Notes under the pieces: model-generated | Told to the model about the DNA's origin: nothing | Database searches by the model: none | The model's input: only the letters and a program-made list of their open reading frames with translations | Made by a program: the position numbers and the translations under genes | Source: Paracoccus indicus | GTDB lineage: Bacteria > Pseudomonadota > Alphaproteobacteria > Rhodobacterales > Rhodobacteraceae | Length of the DNA stretch: 64,000 nucleotides | NCBI RefSeq assembly: GCF_003056335.1 | Contig: NZ_PYWA01000003.1 | Coordinates: 124,001 to 188,000, forward strand | Direction: 5' to 3' | Shown: piece by piece, positions 26,477 through 35,337 of the stretch | Layout: the number at the start of each line of letters is the position of its first letter | How positions within the stretch are numbered: the first letter of the stretch is position 1

Positions 26477-26642
26477 AGATTTCCTGATGAACACTTGTCA
26501 GCTGGGGCAGTTTGCCCTATATGGTGCCTTGCTACGTTAAATTCTCTGCATCCTGTCTGCTTCCGGCTTCAGTCTGCTTTGTTAATCTGACCGGCCAAGC
26601 CACTGCATACTGCGGGTGGCATAACTGACAGGAGATCTCACG
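26477..26642 (+). promoter_or_regulatory. Leader region of cspA with a hairpin before the ribosome binding site
   Basis: 166 bases between the tRNA and the cold-shock gene, noticeably richer in A/T than its surroundings. GCCAC (26599-26603) and GTGGC (26616-26620) form a hairpin just before the ribosome binding site (ACAGGAGA). A long structured leader is characteristic of cold-shock genes. No convincing promoter could be fixed by eye. Confidence 0.45.
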
Positions 26643-26849
26643 ATGGCCAACGGCACCGTGAAATGGTTCAACAGCACCAAAGGCTTCGGCTTCATTCAAC
26701 CGGAAGGCGGCCGCCAGGACGTGTTCCTGCACATCTCCGCTCTTGAGCGCGCTGGTCTGTCGGCTCCCGCCGATGGCCAGAAGGTGACTTATGAGCTGGA
26801 GCGTGGCCGCGACGGTCGCGAATCGGCAACGAACGTTCAGTTCGCCTGA
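26643..26849 (+). CDS. cspA: Cold-shock protein, CspA family
   Basis: Single cold-shock domain of 68 residues that binds single-stranded RNA and DNA. Both RNP motifs are intact: KGFGFIQPE (RNP1) and VFLHISAL (RNP2), after the standard MANGTVKWFNSTKG start; the end is VTYELERGRDGRESATNVQFA. A strong AGGAGA precedes the ATG. It is followed by a terminator, so it is monocistronic. Cold or growth-phase control is inferred from the family and the long leader. Confidence 0.96.
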   Translation: MANGTVKWFNSTKGFGFIQPEGGRQDVFLHISALERAGLSAPADGQKVTYELERGRDGRESATNVQFA

Positions 26850-26874
26850 TCCATCCTTTGGATGCGACGTTTCG

Positions 26875-26903
26875 AAGGGCTGCCCGCATGGGTGGCCCTT
26901 TTT
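26875..26903 (+). terminator. Terminator after cspA
   Basis: AAGGGCTGCCC and GGGTGGCCCTT form an imperfect GC-rich stem around GCAT, ending in a run of five T. It sits 25 bases after the cspA stop. Confidence 0.8.
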
Positions 26904-26956
26904 CCGTTCTGGCGTCCCGGCTTGAGGGTCGGGCAAGTTTGGCTTAGCACGACCAT

Positions 26957-27772
26957 ATGCGAATTCTGTTTCTAGGCGATGTGATGGGCCGTGCCGGCCG
27001 TCGTGCGATTTCCGAACGTCTGGCGGGTCTGCGGGCACGGTTGAAGGCCGACCTTGTGGTGGTCAATGCCGAAAACTCCAGCGGGGGGCGCGGGGCGACC
27101 GCCGGTCACGCGCAGCTGCTTCTCGATTCGGGCGCGGATTGCCTGACGCTTGGCGATCATGCTTTCGATCAAAAGGACATGATGCCCTTCATCGACAAGG
27201 AACCCCGGATCGTCCGCCCTCTGAACTTTGCCCGCGACGCGCCGGGCAGGGGTGCCACGATCATCAGCGATGCGCGGGGCCGCAAGGCGCTGATCACCCA
27301 GGCCCTGGGGCAGGTCTTCATGTCTCGGCCCTATGACGATCCCTTCTCGGCGCTGGACGGCGTGCTTCGCGCCCATCCGCCGGGCGGGATGGTGCAGGCC
27401 ATCCTGGTCGACATCCACGCCGAGGCCACCAGCGAGAAGATGGCCATGGGCCATTACTGCGACGGGCGTGCCAGCCTTGTCGTGGGGACCCACACCCATG
27501 TGCCGACCGCCGATGCGCAGATCCTGCCGCGTGGCACGGCCTATCTGTCGGACGCCGGCATGTGCGGCGATTACGACAGCGTCATCGGCATGGAAAAGAC
27601 CGAGCCGATGCGCCGCTTCATCACCGGCATGCCCCGCGACCGCTTCACCCCCGCCGACGGCGAGGCGACGCTGTCGGGCGTGCTGGTCGAAACCGACGAC
27701 AGGACCGGCATGGCAAAGGCCATCCATCCGGTGCGCGACGGCGGGCGTCTGGCGCAGACGCATCCCGCCTGA
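26957..27772 (+). CDS. YmdB-type metallophosphoesterase (TIGR00282 family)
   Basis: Calcineurin-like phosphoesterase of 271 residues. Metal-binding positions are visible in MRILFLGDVMGRAGRRAI (GD), VVVNAENSSGGRGAT (NAEN), LTLGDHAFDQKD (GDH), ILVDIHAEATSEKMAMGHYCDGRASLVVGTHTHVPTAD (the HAE and GTHTH motifs), and YLSDAGMCGDYDSVIGMEK. Bacillus YmdB hydrolyses 2',3'-cAMP and affects biofilm formation; the role here is unknown. It stands alone between cspA and a permease gene and is followed by a strong hairpin. Confidence 0.9.
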   Translation: MRILFLGDVMGRAGRRAISERLAGLRARLKADLVVVNAENSSGGRGATAGHAQLLLDSGADCLTLGDHAFDQKDMMPFIDKEPRIVRPLNFARDAPGRGATIISDARGRKALITQALGQVFMSRPYDDPFSALDGVLRAHPPGGMVQAILVDIHAEATSEKMAMGHYCDGRASLVVGTHTHVPTADAQILPRGTAYLSDAGMCGDYDSVIGMEKTEPMRRFITGMPRDRFTPADGEATLSGVLVETDDRTGMAKAIHPVRDGGRLAQTHPA

Positions 27773-27780
27773 CACCTTTG

Positions 27781-27813
27781 CCCGGTCCGTGGTCATGGGT
27801 GCCACGGACCGGG
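27781..27813 (+). terminator. Long GC hairpin after the YmdB-type gene
   Basis: CCCGGTCCGTGG (27781-27792) and CCACGGACCGGG (27802-27813) form a perfect 12-bp stem with a nine-base loop, eight bases after the stop. There is no T-run, so it may act as a pause or stability element as well as a terminator. Confidence 0.6.
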
Positions 27814-27909
27814 TGCCGCAGTTGCTAAGACCGCTTGCGGGGCTTCGGTCTTCCGGCGCAATATGCCGCGAATGCGGGACGCGGCGCCCGCCCTGGGAAT
27901 AGGTTTTGA

Positions 27910-29688
27910 ATGTTCGGATTTGAATTGACCGGGATGACCGGTGCGGTGGTGACCATTTTCATCATCATCGCCATGCTGACCTTGTTCATCCGAGAGACAT
28001 ACCCCCCGGAAGTCACGGCCATCATCGGCGCCGTCACGCTGCTCTGCCTCGGCATCCTGGACGTCAGCCATGTTTCGGGCGTCTTGTCGAACGCGGCCCC
28101 CTGGACCATCGCCTTCATGTTCATCATCGTGGGGGGGTTGGTGCGGACCGGTGCGCTGGACTGGATCGGGCAACGCGCCGCCCGCCATGCAGGCGAACAT
28201 CCGATCCTGACCCTGGGGTCCGTGTCGGTTCTGGTCTGCGCGATGTCGGCCTTCGTGAACAACACGCCGCTGGTCGTGGTGATGATGCCGATCTTCATGC
28301 AGCTGGCCAAGGAAATGGGGAAATCCCCCTCGAAGCTGCTGATCCCGCTGTCCTACCTGTCGATCTTGGGGGGCACGATGACCCTGATCGGGACCTCGAC
28401 AAACCTGCTGGTGGACGGTGTCGCCCGAACGGCGGGGATGGAGCATTTCACCATCTTCGAGATCACCTGGGTGGGCCTGCCGATGGCCATCGTGGGCGTC
28501 ACCTATCTGCTGATCTTCGCGCCGCGCCTGCTGCCCGACCGCGATTCCATGTCGCAGCTGCTGTCGGGCCGCAGCAAGATGAAGTTCTTCACCGAGGTCG
28601 CCATTCCCGAAGGTTCGGCCCTGATTGGCAAATCGCTGGACGAGGTCGACATCTTCGCCCGGGACAGTGCCCGGGTCATCGACGTGCTGCGGGGCGATGC
28701 CTCGCTGCGCCGCGACCTCGAATCCGTTCTGCTGGAGGAAGGCGACCGCGTCGTCCTCCGCACCCCCATGTCCGAGGTTCTGGGCCTGCAGACCCACAAG
28801 GAACTGCGGATGGTGGACAAGCTGTCCTCGGTCCAGACCTCGACCGTCGAGGTTCTGATCACGCCGGGCTGCCACATGGTCGGGCGCAGCCTCGGGTCGA
28901 TGCGTCTGCGCCGCCGCTATGGCGTCTATGTGCTGGCGGCCCACCGCAAGAACCAGAACATCGGCCGTCAGCTGGACGATCTGGTCGTGCGCGTCGGCGA
29001 CACCTTGCTGCTGGAGGGCGCATCGACCGACATCCAGCGCCTTGCCAGCGACATGGACATGGTCGAGGTGACGGCCCCCTCGGACCGTGCCTATCGCCGC
29101 CGCCATGCGCCCATCGTCGTGGCGACGCTGGTCGGCGTCGTCGTTCTGTCCGCCTTCGAGGTCGCGCCCATTCTGCTGCTTTCCTTCATCGGGGTGGCGG
29201 TCGTCCTTGGCACGCGCTGCATCGACGCCGATGAGGCGCTGTCCTTTGTCGATGGCCGCCTGATGGCGCTGATCTTTGCCATGCTGGCCGTGGGCGCGGG
29301 GCTGGAAAACAGCGGGGCGGTGCAGCTGGTCGTCGATCAGGTCGCGCCTTGGCTTGCAACGCTGCCGCATTGGGCGCTGGTGCTTGCGGTCTACATGCTG
29401 GCGACATCGCTGACGGAAACGGTGACGAACAATGCCGTGGCGGTCATCGTGACACCCCTGGCGATCAGCCTGGGCAATTCGCTCGGTGTCGATCCGCGGC
29501 CCCTGGTGGTGGCGGTGATGATGGGGGCTTCGGCCAGTTTCGCCACGCCCATTGGCTATCAGACGAACACGCTTGTCTATGGTCCGGGCGGCTATCGCTT
29601 TGCCGATTTCATCAAGGTCGGCCTGCCGCTGAACCTGCTGATGGCGCTGGTGGCATCCATGCTGATCCCGCTGATCTGGCCGCTCTGA
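27910..29688 (+). CDS. SLC13-family permease with two RCK/TrkA-C domains
   Basis: Membrane protein of 592 residues in the divalent anion:sodium symporter group (sulfate or dicarboxylates). The first half has helices and the anion motif FVNNTPLVVVMMPIFMQLAKEMG with SYLSILGGTMTLIGTSTNLLVDG. Residues ~215-385 are a cytoplasmic insert with two TrkA-C-like domains (VAIPEGSALIGKSLDEVDIF, VEVLITPGCHMVGRSLGSMRLRRRYGVYVLAAHR). The second half repeats the motif as LTETVTNNAVAVIVTPLAISLG and FATPIGYQTNTLVYGPGGYRFADFIKVGLPLN. The substrate is unknown. A paralogue of equal length lies downstream on the opposite strand. Confidence 0.88.
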   Translation: MFGFELTGMTGAVVTIFIIIAMLTLFIRETYPPEVTAIIGAVTLLCLGILDVSHVSGVLSNAAPWTIAFMFIIVGGLVRTGALDWIGQRAARHAGEHPILTLGSVSVLVCAMSAFVNNTPLVVVMMPIFMQLAKEMGKSPSKLLIPLSYLSILGGTMTLIGTSTNLLVDGVARTAGMEHFTIFEITWVGLPMAIVGVTYLLIFAPRLLPDRDSMSQLLSGRSKMKFFTEVAIPEGSALIGKSLDEVDIFARDSARVIDVLRGDASLRRDLESVLLEEGDRVVLRTPMSEVLGLQTHKELRMVDKLSSVQTSTVEVLITPGCHMVGRSLGSMRLRRRYGVYVLAAHRKNQNIGRQLDDLVVRVGDTLLLEGASTDIQRLASDMDMVEVTAPSDRAYRRRHAPIVVATLVGVVVLSAFEVAPILLLSFIGVAVVLGTRCIDADEALSFVDGRLMALIFAMLAVGAGLENSGAVQLVVDQVAPWLATLPHWALVLAVYMLATSLTETVTNNAVAVIVTPLAISLGNSLGVDPRPLVVAVMMGASASFATPIGYQTNTLVYGPGGYRFADFIKVGLPLNLLMALVASMLIPLIWPL

Positions 29689-29717
29689 CGCCCTTGCGTA
29701 ACCTTTCGCGGGCCGCA

Positions 29718-29734
29718 ATGCTGCCATGCAGCAT
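29718..29734. repeat. Short palindrome after the SLC13 gene
   Basis: ATGCTG-CCATG-CAGCAT, a perfect six-base inverted repeat 30 bases after the permease stop. It could be a weak terminator stem or an operator for the DUF1127 gene; I cannot decide. Confidence 0.3.
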
Positions 29735-29740
29735 CGTCGG

Positions 29741-29771
29741 TTGTGATCCGGGGCCGGAACGACGATCTATA
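29741..29771 (+). promoter_or_regulatory. Possible sigma-70 promoter of the DUF1127 gene
   Basis: TTGTGA (29741-29746) and TCTATA (29766-29771) resemble -35 and -10 boxes, with a spacing of 19, or 18 if ATCTAT is taken. The ATG follows about 40 bases later after AAGGAG. This is a by-eye match only. Confidence 0.35.
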
Positions 29772-29812
29772 GCGGCAGGGGAGGAAACGACTTAATCGCA
29801 AGGAGTTTCCAC

Positions 29813-30040
29813 ATGGCGACTATCGCAACTGCCGGCCACAAGACCGCAGCATTTCCGACCAGCGCTCTGCTGGCTCCGTTCCGTGCCATCGGGCGCTTCA
29901 TGGTCACCTTGGCCGAAGCAAGCCCCCAGATGCGTTCTCTGAACAAGCTGAGCCAGTTGTCCGACGAGGACCTGGCGGCCAAGGGCACGACCCGCGAAAG
30001 CGAGATCCGTCGGATCTTGGGCGGCTCGGCCGCACTGTAA
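29813..30040 (+). CDS. DUF1127 domain protein
   Basis: Small basic protein of 75 residues. The C-terminal half, SLNKLSQLSDEDLAAKGTTRESEIRRIL, is the DUF1127 (YjiS-like) motif: a helix, then LSDxxLxDxGxxRxEI. Family members in Agrobacterium and Rhodobacter bind RNA or help small-RNA and phosphate or carbon regulation; the function of this one is not known. The N-terminus (ATIATAGHKTAAFPTSALLAPFRAIGRFMVTLAEA) is longer than in minimal members. AAGGAG precedes the ATG and a terminator follows, so it is a single-gene unit. Confidence 0.85.
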   Translation: MATIATAGHKTAAFPTSALLAPFRAIGRFMVTLAEASPQMRSLNKLSQLSDEDLAAKGTTRESEIRRILGGSAAL

Positions 30041-30072
30041 GCCATTTGCGGCCTGACCGCAGACGTGTATCG

Positions 30073-30095
30073 CGGCCCTTTCGGGGCCGTGTTTT
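30073..30095. terminator. Terminator after the DUF1127 gene
   Basis: CGGCCC (30073-30078) and GGGCCG (30084-30089) with a TTTCG loop, followed by TGTTTT. The convergent SLC13 gene ends four bases later, so it may serve both sides. Confidence 0.8.
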
Positions 30096-30098
30096 GCG

Positions 30099-31877
30099 TT
30101 ACAGGGGCCAGACGATCAGCAACAGCGGCACGGATACGGCCATCACGATGATCTCCAGCGGCAGACCCATCCGCCAGTAATCGCCGAAGCGGTAATTCCC
30201 CGGGCCTAGGATCAGCGTGTTGTTCTGATGCCCGATCGGCGTCAGGAAGGCGCAGGAGGCCGCCACCGCCACCCCCATCAGGAAGGCATCGGGCTGGACG
30301 CCAAGCTGTTCGGCCAAGCGGATGCTGACCGGGGCCGCTATGATGGTGGTGGCGTTGTTGTTCAGCACATCCGACAGCATCATCGTGGCCGCCATCAGCA
30401 GCACCAGCGCGATCCAGGCGGGATAGCCCTGCGTCAGGCTGGCCAAACCTTGGGCGATCAGCGCCGAGCCTCCGGTCTGGTCCAGCGCCAGGCCCAGGGG
30501 GATCATCGAGCCCAGCAGCACGATGACCGGCCAATCGACGTGGTCGTAAAGCTCGTGCATCGACAGCACGCCGAACAGGACATAGGCGATGATCACGCAG
30601 CCAAGCGCGATCGGCATGGTCGTCACCCCAAGCGAGGCTGCAAGAACCGCCAGCGCGAAAAGCCCCACCGCCGAGCGCATGTGCCGTTCGCGCTGGACCG
30701 ACAGGCTGCCGCCGTCGATCCGCAGCAGGCCGGTGGCGGCCAGCATGTCTTCGATCCGGCTTTCGGGAACCAGCAGTAGCAGCATGTCGCCCGATTGCAG
30801 CGTCTGACGCGACAGGTCGCGGCGTTGTGCCAGACCTTGGCGGCGCATGCCGATCATCACGCTGTCATGGCGGTTCGTCAGCCCGAAGGACTGGACCGAG
30901 CGGGCGGCGATGGCTGAGGCGCGCGGCACCAGACATTCGATCAGCTGCTGACCCTCGGCATCCTTGCGGGCGCGCGGCTCCATCCGGCCATCGGGGAAGG
31001 CGAGGTCGTTGGTTGATCGAAACTCGTCCAGGGCCTGCGGGTCGGCGCGCAGGATGATCACATCGCCGTCCAGGATGGTCTGTTCGTCCAGATTGCCCGC
31101 GATGTCCTGACCGTGGCGACGCAGGCCGACGATACGGACATTGGCCTTGGCGGCCTCGGCACGGGCCTCGGCGATCAGGCGGGCGCTGGTCAGGCTGGCC
31201 TCGGTCACGACAAGGGTGGCGACATAGCGGCGCTGCGGACCGTCCGCGTCGCTTGGGCCGTCGCCCCGCGCGCCGGGGATCAGCCGCCAGCCGACCAGCC
31301 CGATGAAGGCGATCCCCGCCACGGCCACTGCCCCGCCCACGGGCAGGAAATCGAACATGCGATAGGGCTCGCCCAGAACATCGGCGCGGAAGCCGGAAAC
31401 GATCAGGTTCGGCGGCGTCCCGATCAGCGTCAGCATGCCGCCAAGGATGGTCGCGAAGGCCAGGGGCATCAGCGTCAGGCCGGTCTGGCGGCCCGCCTTG
31501 CGCGCGGTCTGCAGATCGACGGGCATCAGCATGGCAAGGGCCGCGATGTTGTTCATGAAGCCCGACAGGATCCCGCCGACCGTCCCGAAGATCAGCACAT
31601 GCGCCGTGGTGCCGCGGGGCCGCGATGCGATCAGTCGCGCCAGCCGCGCCACGGCGCCCGACCGGTTCAACCCCGCCGTCGCGATCAGCACCAGCGCCAC
31701 GATCAGCGTCGTGGGATTGCCGAAACCGGAAAACGCATCCTCGGATGGGACGATCCCCATCAGGACCGCCGCCATCAGCCCCCCGAAGGCCACGAGGTCG
31801 TATCGCCACCGCCCCCAGAGCATCATCGCGATCATCAGGCCCAGAAGGGCGAAAAGCATCATCTGTTGGGGGGTCAT
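30099..31877 (-). CDS. SLC13-family permease with RCK/TrkA-C domains (second copy)
   Basis: 592 residues, the same length and architecture as the permease at 27910-29688 but clearly diverged. It has [24 protein letters not shown] and [20 protein letters not shown] in the first half, two TrkA-C-like domains in the middle ([64 protein letters not shown]), and [26 protein letters not shown] with [32 protein letters not shown] in the second. I chose ATG 31877 ([13 protein letters not shown]), preceded by AGAGGA; ATG 31898 is possible. It is divergent from yebC. Confidence 0.88.
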   Translation of the reverse strand: MTPQQMMLFALLGLMIAMMLWGRWRYDLVAFGGLMAAVLMGIVPSEDAFSGFGNPTTLIVALVLIATAGLNRSGAVARLARLIASRPRGTTAHVLIFGTVGGILSGFMNNIAALAMLMPVDLQTARKAGRQTGLTLMPLAFATILGGMLTLIGTPPNLIVSGFRADVLGEPYRMFDFLPVGGAVAVAGIAFIGLVGWRLIPGARGDGPSDADGPQRRYVATLVVTEASLTSARLIAEARAEAAKANVRIVGLRRHGQDIAGNLDEQTILDGDVIILRADPQALDEFRSTNDLAFPDGRMEPRARKDAEGQQLIECLVPRASAIAARSVQSFGLTNRHDSVMIGMRRQGLAQRRDLSRQTLQSGDMLLLLVPESRIEDMLAATGLLRIDGGSLSVQRERHMRSAVGLFALAVLAASLGVTTMPIALGCVIIAYVLFGVLSMHELYDHVDWPVIVLLGSMIPLGLALDQTGGSALIAQGLASLTQGYPAWIALVLLMAATMMLSDVLNNNATTIIAAPVSIRLAEQLGVQPDAFLMGVAVAASCAFLTPIGHQNNTLILGPGNYRFGDYWRMGLPLEIIVMAVSVPLLLIVWPL

Positions 31878-32015
31878 GTGTGTCCTCTTGCGGGCCATCG
31901 TCCGGGCCGTCGCATCGAACGCGGCAGGTGGCATTCCGGTTCGTCTTGCGATGCACCCATCCTGTGGACTAAAAGCGCGCGAGGTTTTCAATGGAATTGT
32001 GAAGGGCGACCCGAC

Positions 32016-32759
32016 ATGGCAGGTCATTCAAAATGGGCCAACATCCAGCATCGCAAGGGCCGGCAGGATGCTCAGCGTTCGAAGCTGTTCTCGAAGCTGG
32101 CCAAGGAAATCACCGTGGCCGCCAAGATGGGCGACCCTGATCCCGACAAGAACCCGCGCCTGCGCATGGCCGTCAAGGAAGCCAAGTCGAAATCCGTCCC
32201 CAAGGATGTGATCGACCGGGCCATCAAGAAGTCGCAGGCAGGCGAGGGCGACAACTACGACGAGATCCGCTATGAAGGTTACGGCCCGAACGGCATCGCC
32301 CTGCTGGTCGAGGCGATGACCGACAACCGCAACCGCACGGCATCCAACGTCCGCAGCTATTTCACCAAGTCGGGCGGTGACATGGGGCAGACCGGCTCGG
32401 TCGCCTTCATGTTCGACCGCGTGGGCGAGATCGTCTATCCCGCCAGCGTGGGCGATGCCGATACCGTCATGATGGCCGCCATCGAGGCGGGCGCCGACGA
32501 CGTCCAGAGTGATGATGAGGGCCATTGGATTTATTGCGCCGACACGGACCTGAACGAGGTCGCGACCGCGTTGGAAGCATCCTTGGGCGAATCCGAGACC
32601 GCCAAGCTGATCTGGAAGCCGCAGGCCCCGACCGAGATCACCGACGTGGAAACGGCCCAGAAGCTGATGAAGCTGATCGACACGCTGGAGGATGACGACG
32701 ACGTGCAGAACGTCATCGGCAACTTCGACATCTCGGAGGATCTGGCGGCCAGCCTGTAG
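32016..32759 (+). CDS. yebC: YebC/PmpR family translation or transcription factor
   Basis: Cytoplasmic protein of 247 residues, a standard-length TACO1/YebC protein. The start [39 protein letters not shown] is nearly invariant in the family, followed by [81 protein letters not shown]. Family members help ribosomes pass proline-rich stretches, and some are described as transcriptional regulators. In many genomes it precedes ruvC; here it is followed by a terminator-like hairpin and an exporter gene. Confidence 0.95.
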   Translation: MAGHSKWANIQHRKGRQDAQRSKLFSKLAKEITVAAKMGDPDPDKNPRLRMAVKEAKSKSVPKDVIDRAIKKSQAGEGDNYDEIRYEGYGPNGIALLVEAMTDNRNRTASNVRSYFTKSGGDMGQTGSVAFMFDRVGEIVYPASVGDADTVMMAAIEAGADDVQSDDEGHWIYCADTDLNEVATALEASLGESETAKLIWKPQAPTEITDVETAQKLMKLIDTLEDDDDVQNVIGNFDISEDLAASL

Positions 32760-32784
32760 GATCACGGGTATCGCCGAAGACAGG

Positions 32785-32820
32785 GATCGCCGGGCGGCAA
32801 GGCTGCGCCGGCGATCTTTC
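32785..32820 (+). terminator. Probable terminator after yebC
   Basis: GATCGCCGG (32785-32793) and CCGGCGATC (32808-32816) form a perfect nine-base stem with TTTC after it, 25 bases downstream of the stop. Confidence 0.65.
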
Positions 32821-32836
32821 ACGACGGGGGATGGGG

Positions 32837-33430
32837 ATGCTGTCATATCTTGCGGGGCTGGGCACCGGGATGTCATTGATACTGGCGATCGGGGCGCAGA
32901 ACGCCTTCGTCCTGAAGCAGGGCATCCTGCGGCGGCATGTCTTCGCCATCTGCCTGTTCTGCGCGCTGTCGGATGCATTGCTGATCGTGCTGGGCGTCGC
33001 GGGAATGGCGACAGCGGGGCTGCGCTGGCCGTGGCTGTTCGAGGCGATGCGTTGGGGCGGCGTGGTCTTTCTGGCCGTCTATGGCCTGCGGGCCTTCCGC
33101 GCAGCTTGGCGCGGAGGCGAGGCCCTGCGCCCCGAGGGCCAGATGCGCGGGCTGGGGGCATCGCTGGCCACCATCGCGGCGCTGACTTGGCTGAACCCGC
33201 ATGTCTGGCTGGATACCGTGGTGCTGCTGGGGGCGATCTCGGCGCAATGGCCTTCGCCCGGGGTCTTTGGGGCAGGGGCGGTGACGGGCTCGTTCCTGTT
33301 CTTCTTCTCGCTCGGCTATGGCGCGCGTCTGCTGGAGCCGCTGTTCCGCAAACCCGTCGCCTGGCAGTGGCTGGAATTCGGCGTCGGCTGTGTCATGTGG
33401 GCCATTGCGCTGCGGCTGGCGCTGGACTGA
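32837..33430 (+). CDS. LysE/ArgO-family amino-acid exporter
   Basis: Inner-membrane exporter of about 197 residues. The opening LSYLAGLGTGMSLILAIGAQNAFVLKQGILRRHVF aligns with ArgO/LysE (the IGAQNAFVLxQG motif), followed by six hydrophobic segments and LTWLNPHVWLDTVVLLGAIS, the second family motif. I chose ATG 32837 because GGGGG lies six bases upstream; ATG 32831 is also in frame and would add two residues. Arginine or lysine export is the family role; the substrate here is inferred. Confidence 0.88.
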   Translation: MLSYLAGLGTGMSLILAIGAQNAFVLKQGILRRHVFAICLFCALSDALLIVLGVAGMATAGLRWPWLFEAMRWGGVVFLAVYGLRAFRAAWRGGEALRPEGQMRGLGASLATIAALTWLNPHVWLDTVVLLGAISAQWPSPGVFGAGAVTGSFLFFFSLGYGARLLEPLFRKPVAWQWLEFGVGCVMWAIALRLALD

Positions 33431-33477
33431 CACCGAACGCACTTGCCTTGTCGCTGGAAAGGCGGCAGGTGCAGATC

Positions 33478-34386
33478 ATGCAAAATGAGAACACCACCTC
33501 GCGCGATATGATCGGGATCGGCTGGATGCTGGCCACGGGGCTTTGCTTCGTGGCGGTCAACACCATCGTGCGGGGGCTGGACGGGGCGCTGCCCGCCGCA
33601 CAGGCGGCCTTCATCCGCTTTGTGATCGGGCTGGTCTTCCTGATGCCCGTGGTCTGGCCCGCCCTGCGGCGCGGCTTTCCCGCGCCCGTCTGGGGCATGT
33701 TCGCCCTGCGTGGCGCATTGCACGTGGTAGCGGTGGTCGCGTGGTTCTTTGCGATGTCGCGCATCACCATCGCCGAGGTGACGGCCATCGGCTTCCTGAA
33801 CCCCATCATCGTCACCATCGGCGCAGCCCTGTTCATGCGAGAAAAACTGGCCGCCCGCCGCATCGCCGCCATCGCGGTGGCGCTGCTGGGGGCGCTGATC
33901 GTGTTGCGTCCGGGGCTGAGGGCGCTGGATGTCGGGCATCTGTCGCAGGTCATGGCCTCGGTCGCCTTCGGGTCGTCCTATCTGGTGGCCAAGCGCCTGT
34001 CCGAACGCGTGCCGGCGTCGGTGGTGGTCGCGATGATGTCGCTGACGGTGGCGGTGGGGTTGGCTCCGCTGGCATGGGCGCAATGGGTGACGCCGACCTG
34101 GGGTCAGGTGGGCTGGCTGGGGCTGGTCGCGGTCTTTGCAACGGCCGGGCATTACACCATGACACGGGCCTTTGCTGCGGCCCCCCTGACGGTCACGCAG
34201 CCGGTGACCTTCCTGCAGCTGGTCTGGGCCAGCCTGATCGGGGTTCTGGTCTTCGGCGAACCTCTGGACGGTTGGGTGATCCTGGGCGGCGGGCTGATGA
34301 TCGGGGCGATCAGCTATATCACCTGGCGCGAGGCGCGGCTGAAGGCGCGGATGAAGACTCCGGTCGTGGGGGCCACCAAGGTCTGA
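33478..34386 (+). CDS. EamA/DMT-family transporter
   Basis: Drug/metabolite transporter of 302 residues with ten helices in two EamA repeats: GWMLATGLCFVAVNTIVRGLDGALPAAQAAFIRFVIGLVFLMPV to LGALIVLRPGL, then LSQVMASVAFGSSYLVAKRL to GGGLMIGAISYITWREARLKARMK. ATG 33478 (MQNENTTSRDMIG) has AGGTG upstream. It lies 47 bases after the LysE-type gene and probably shares its transcript. The substrate is unknown. Confidence 0.85.
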   Translation: MQNENTTSRDMIGIGWMLATGLCFVAVNTIVRGLDGALPAAQAAFIRFVIGLVFLMPVVWPALRRGFPAPVWGMFALRGALHVVAVVAWFFAMSRITIAEVTAIGFLNPIIVTIGAALFMREKLAARRIAAIAVALLGALIVLRPGLRALDVGHLSQVMASVAFGSSYLVAKRLSERVPASVVVAMMSLTVAVGLAPLAWAQWVTPTWGQVGWLGLVAVFATAGHYTMTRAFAAAPLTVTQPVTFLQLVWASLIGVLVFGEPLDGWVILGGGLMIGAISYITWREARLKARMKTPVVGATKV

Positions 34387-34400
34387 TTGCGTCCCGCGAC

Positions 34401-34428
34401 GTCCGGGGGAGCTGCGCGCCCCCCGGAC
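34401..34428. terminator. GC-rich hairpin between EamA and allE genes
   Basis: GTCCGGGGG (34401-34409) and CCCCCGGAC (34420-34428) form a nine-base stem between converging genes. There is no T-run; it is likely a bidirectional stop or barrier element. Confidence 0.55.
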
Positions 34429-34443
34429 CCCCTGCTGTGGGCG

Positions 34444-35337
34444 TCAGCGATGACCCCAGAGCGGTGCGTGACGGTTGACGTCCTTGTAGAGCAGATAGCG
34501 GAACGGACCCGGCCCGCCTGCATAGCACGCCTGCGGGCAGAAGGCGCGCAGCCACATGTAGTCGCCGGGGCCGACCTCGACCCAGTCCCGGTTCAGGCGA
34601 TAGACGGCCTTGCCTTCCAGCACGTAGAGGCCGTGCTCCATCACGTGGGTTTCGGCAAAGGGGATCGAGCCGCCGGGCTTGAAGGTCACGACCGTGATAT
34701 GCATGTCGTGGCGCAGATCGGCGGGATCCATGAAGCGCGTCGTGCCCCATGCGCCATCGGTGTCGGGCATCATCGAAGGGGCGATGTCCTGTTCCTGCAC
34801 CACGATCGGGTCGGGTTTCGACACGCCCGCGGCGGGCTGCCAACGCTTGCGCCACCAGTGGAAGCCTGCAGGTCCTGCGGTCCGGTTCCAGATCTTCCAA
34901 GGCGATCCGGGCGGGACATAGGCGAAGGCACCGGGCGTCAGCTGGTGATCGGTGCCGTCGATGGTGATCTGCAGATCGCCACCGGTGACGAAGATAGCGT
35001 GCTGCACCTGCGGGTCGTCGTCGGGGGTGTCGCTGCCGCCATCCTCGGCCAGCTCGACGATATACTGGCTGAAGGTTTCCGCGAACCCTGTCAGGGGGCG
35101 GGCCAGCATCCACATGCGCATGCCGTGCCAGCCGGGCAGATAGCTAGTGACGATGTCGCGCATGACGGTGCGGGGGATAACGGCATAGGCATCGGTGAAG
35201 ATGGCCGTATCCGTCGTCATCCCGGTCTGGGGCGGCAGGCCCGCGACGGGACCGGCATAGGGGATGCGCTGCGCGGGTTCGGGCGGCAGTTGCGCGATGT
35301 CCCCGGTGGGGGCGCCTTTGGGGGGCTGGTCGTTCAT
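34444..35337 (-). CDS. allE: (S)-ureidoglycine aminohydrolase (bicupin)
   Basis: Converts (S)-ureidoglycine to (S)-ureidoglycolate and ammonia in purine catabolism. 297 residues with two cupin repeats. The second holds the manganese site region FKPGGSIPFAETHVMEHGLYVLEGKAVYRLNRDWVEVGPGDYMWLRAFCPQACYAGG, which matches YlbA/AllE. The N-terminal half has AVIPRTVMRDIVTSYLPGWHGMRMWMLARPLTGFAETFSQYIVEL. The start overlaps the stop of the puuE-uraD fusion (ATGA), tying it to allantoin breakdown. Confidence 0.92.
   Translation of the reverse strand: MNDQPPKGAPTGDIAQLPPEPAQRIPYAGPVAGLPPQTGMTTDTAIFTDAYAVIPRTVMRDIVTSYLPGWHGMRMWMLARPLTGFAETFSQYIVELAEDGGSDTPDDDPQVQHAIFVTGGDLQITIDGTDHQLTPGAFAYVPPGSPWKIWNRTAGPAGFHWWRKRWQPAAGVSKPDPIVVQEQDIAPSMMPDTDGAWGTTRFMDPADLRHDMHITVVTFKPGGSIPFAETHVMEHGLYVLEGKAVYRLNRDWVEVGPGDYMWLRAFCPQACYAGGPGPFRYLLYKDVNRHAPLWGHR

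Noticed and set aside
27793..29727. Antisense frame of about 640 codons opposite an SLC13 permease
   Set aside because: Translation is dominated by H, Q, D and R, as expected for the reverse of a membrane protein gene; no motif and no ribosome binding site.
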